Assembly (NCBI GenBank): GCA_905236615.1
Contig: CAJORC010000440.1
Span: 1 to 8,464 of the forward strand
Direction: 5' to 3'
DNA length: 8,464 nucleotides
Origin: an uncultured Lachnospiraceae bacterium
Lineage (GTDB): Bacteria; Bacillota; Clostridia; Lachnospirales; Lachnospiraceae
Shown here: positions 7,252 to 8,464 of the stretch, piece after piece
Layout: each line of letters begins with the position of its first letter
How positions within the stretch are numbered: position 1 is the stretch's first letter
The notes under the pieces: generated by a model
Told to the model about the DNA's origin: nothing
Databases searched by the model: none
Seen by the model: the letters and a program-made list of their open reading frames with translations, nothing else
Position numbers and translations under genes: made by a program

Positions 7252-7986
7252 ATGGCAGAGCTGATCCAGGAAAGATATAAAATTGAATATAAGCTGAAGG
7301 AATCCAGGGATTATGAGGCATATAGAGCAGTTGATATCGAGGATCGTGAGAAGAAGGTATATATTCTTAATGTATATTCCGGTGAAAACGTAAAGAAATA
7401 TGTAAAGCTGTTCCATGACCTGAAAAACTGTCCCGAGTACAAGGGAGAGTTTGTCATAGGCAGTAAGCTTGCGGCGGTATTTGAATATAAAACGGGTGAA
7501 GAACTCAACAATATATTTAAGAAAAAGGCCATGTTATCACAGGATTACAGATTCAAATCAGTAGAGCAGATCTTAAATATCGGGCTTATTGCAGAGTCGT
7601 TTCCGGAGCTTTTGAAAAAGAGCATGGTTGAATACAGGAACTTTCAGGTAAAACAGACCTCGGAAAGAATAGACATGAATTTTATGATAGATCCGAATTC
7701 CTATAGTGATGATTATCTTGATGTACTGACCGATGCGATAAGAAGAATGTTACCGAAGAGCTTTTCCGAGCCGATAGAAGAGAGAAGATTTTTTCTTTCT
7801 TTGAAGAGAAAACCGGTAAAGGATGGCATAGAACTTTACTCCAGATGGAAGAAGGCATTTCCAGCAATACGCAAGGAATATGACCAGCAGATTTCCTTAG
7901 GGATCATTGAGAGAGTATTTTCACTTATTGCAAAGAATTTTAAGTGGTTCATTGAAAGCAGGTTCTTTAGTAAGGAGAAGAAATGA
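7252..7986 (+). CDS. Pseudokinase-like cytoplasmic protein
   Basis: A 244-residue protein whose layout lines up by eye with the Ser/Thr kinase fold but lacks catalytic residues. The start resembles a kinase N-lobe: ERYKIEYKL at 7-15, then a degenerate glycine loop with no GxGxxG (residues 16-24), then VYILNV at 36-41, where the ATP-anchoring lysine of the VAIK motif would be Asn40. FEYKTGEEL at 77-85 looks like the hinge. YRNFQV at 128-133 sits where HRDLKP is expected, and IDPN at 146-149 where DFG is expected. The rest is helical and basic, ending in SKEKK. There is no obvious membrane helix. If this reading is right, it is a binding or scaffold protein rather than an active kinase, comparable in principle to the pseudokinase domain of EssB/YukC in type VII secretion. 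Its stop overlaps the next start (ATGA), which suggests the two products work together. The assignment is by visual alignment only. Confidence 0.55.
   Translation: MAELIQERYKIEYKLKESRDYEAYRAVDIEDREKKVYILNVYSGENVKKYVKLFHDLKNCPEYKGEFVIGSKLAAVFEYKTGEELNNIFKKKAMLSQDYRFKSVEQILNIGLIAESFPELLKKSMVEYRNFQVKQTSERIDMNFMIDPNSYSDDYLDVLTDAIRRMLPKSFSEPIEERRFFLSLKRKPVKDGIELYSRWKKAFPAIRKEYDQQISLGIIERVFSLIAKNFKWFIESRFFSKEKK
7972..7977 (+). promoter_or_regulatory. Strong ribosome binding site for the membrane-protein gene
   Basis: AAGGAG lies 5 bases before the ATG at 7983, inside the last codons of the pseudokinase-like gene. It is the best binding site in the window. It supports the start of the downstream gene even though that gene runs off the right edge. 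Confidence 0.8.
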
Positions 7987-8464
7987 GATTACGGCTCAGA
8001 AAAATTGTGCTCTACCTTCTGATATTTATATGCCTGAATTCTATAGGATTATCAATAGCTGACGCTTTCATGGCTCAGTTTGTACGGGAAGCCATGGGGG
8101 TTATCGATGTCAATCCTGAGATGTTATCACATGGCGGCGGATATACGGATGTTGTTGAAATAATCGATCCCTTTTCAAGACGGCTAAAAGAAAGCAACTG
8201 GCATGTTGTCAGGCTGGACGAGAACAGAAAGTTTATGCGTTCGATCAAACTGAAGAGTCTCGGAATAAGCCGCTGTTATGGCTTTGAGGATATGCATACT
8301 ACTGCTACAGGAGATCTCTATCTTTCAGCAATAAATGAGAACGGAACCAATACCCTCTATTTTATAAAAGATGGAAATAAGAAGGCAAAAAGATGCTTTA
8401 CCACCTCGGTAAACACCGGTGAAAAGATAAATTCCATAGTTGAACAGGATCAGAAGATCACTTA
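7983..8464 (+). CDS. Membrane-anchored or secreted protein with beta-rich outer domain (3' end outside window)
   Basis: An open frame running off the right edge, with 160 residues visible. It begins with a basic segment (MRLRLRK) and a hydrophobic stretch at residues 8-26 (IVLYLLIFICLNSIGLSIA), the pattern of a signal peptide or an N-terminal membrane anchor. ADA at 26-28 is a possible signal peptidase site, so anchor versus cleaved signal is unresolved. The following part should lie outside the membrane. Residues about 73-160 are beta-rich with a repeat-like rhythm, including GDLYLSAIN at 110-118 and NTLYFIKDG at 123-131. This resembles a beta-propeller blade of the kind that reads out a value along a strand, but no family could be fixed. 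The start is supported by AAGGAG at 7972-7977 and an ATGA overlap with the pseudokinase-like gene. The neighbourhood suggests an envelope partner of that protein. The function is not recognised. Confidence 0.72.
   Translation, partial: MRLRLRKIVLYLLIFICLNSIGLSIADAFMAQFVREAMGVIDVNPEMLSHGGGYTDVVEIIDPFSRRLKESNWHVVRLDENRKFMRSIKLKSLGISRCYGFEDMHTTATGDLYLSAINENGTNTLYFIKDGNKKAKRCFTTSVNTGEKINSIVEQDQKIT

Overview
The window is a densely packed run of six genes, all on the + strand, with no gap longer than 25 bases. It reads as part of one operon. Base composition is moderate (about 40-45% G+C by eye), and AGA/AGG arginine and ATA isoleucine codons are very common. Together with strong AGGAG-type ribosome binding sites this suggests a low-to-moderate-GC Firmicute, most plausibly a Lachnospiraceae-like Clostridium relative. 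The organism call is inference from composition and style, not from a marker gene.

From 2 to 7226 there is a baseplate cassette of a contractile, phage-tail-like machine. It holds two consecutive gpJ/gp6-like baseplate wedge proteins (2-2293, truncated at the window's left edge, and 2316-4349), a P2 gpI-type tail protein (4355-5467), and a large modular protein (5460-7226). The last has an N-terminal RNRYFYGKLL motif and ends in a bacterial Ig-like domain. This set resembles the baseplate part of contractile injection systems (CIS) more than an ordinary prophage. No capsid, portal, terminase, lysis or integrase gene is visible. Sheath, tube, spike, tape-measure and AAA+ genes would have to lie outside the window.

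From 7252 to the right edge there are two genes that are not standard tail parts. The first is a 244-residue protein that lines up by eye with the protein-kinase fold but has lost the catalytic residues. Overlapping it by an ATGA junction is the start of a gene for a membrane-anchored or secreted protein, cut off at the window end, whose outer part looks beta-rich.

Taken together, the first four genes would build the cytoplasmically assembled baseplate. The last two are candidates for a membrane-proximal module that positions, senses for or regulates the machine. That pairing is the most interesting feature here. Its functional meaning is inferred from gene order only.
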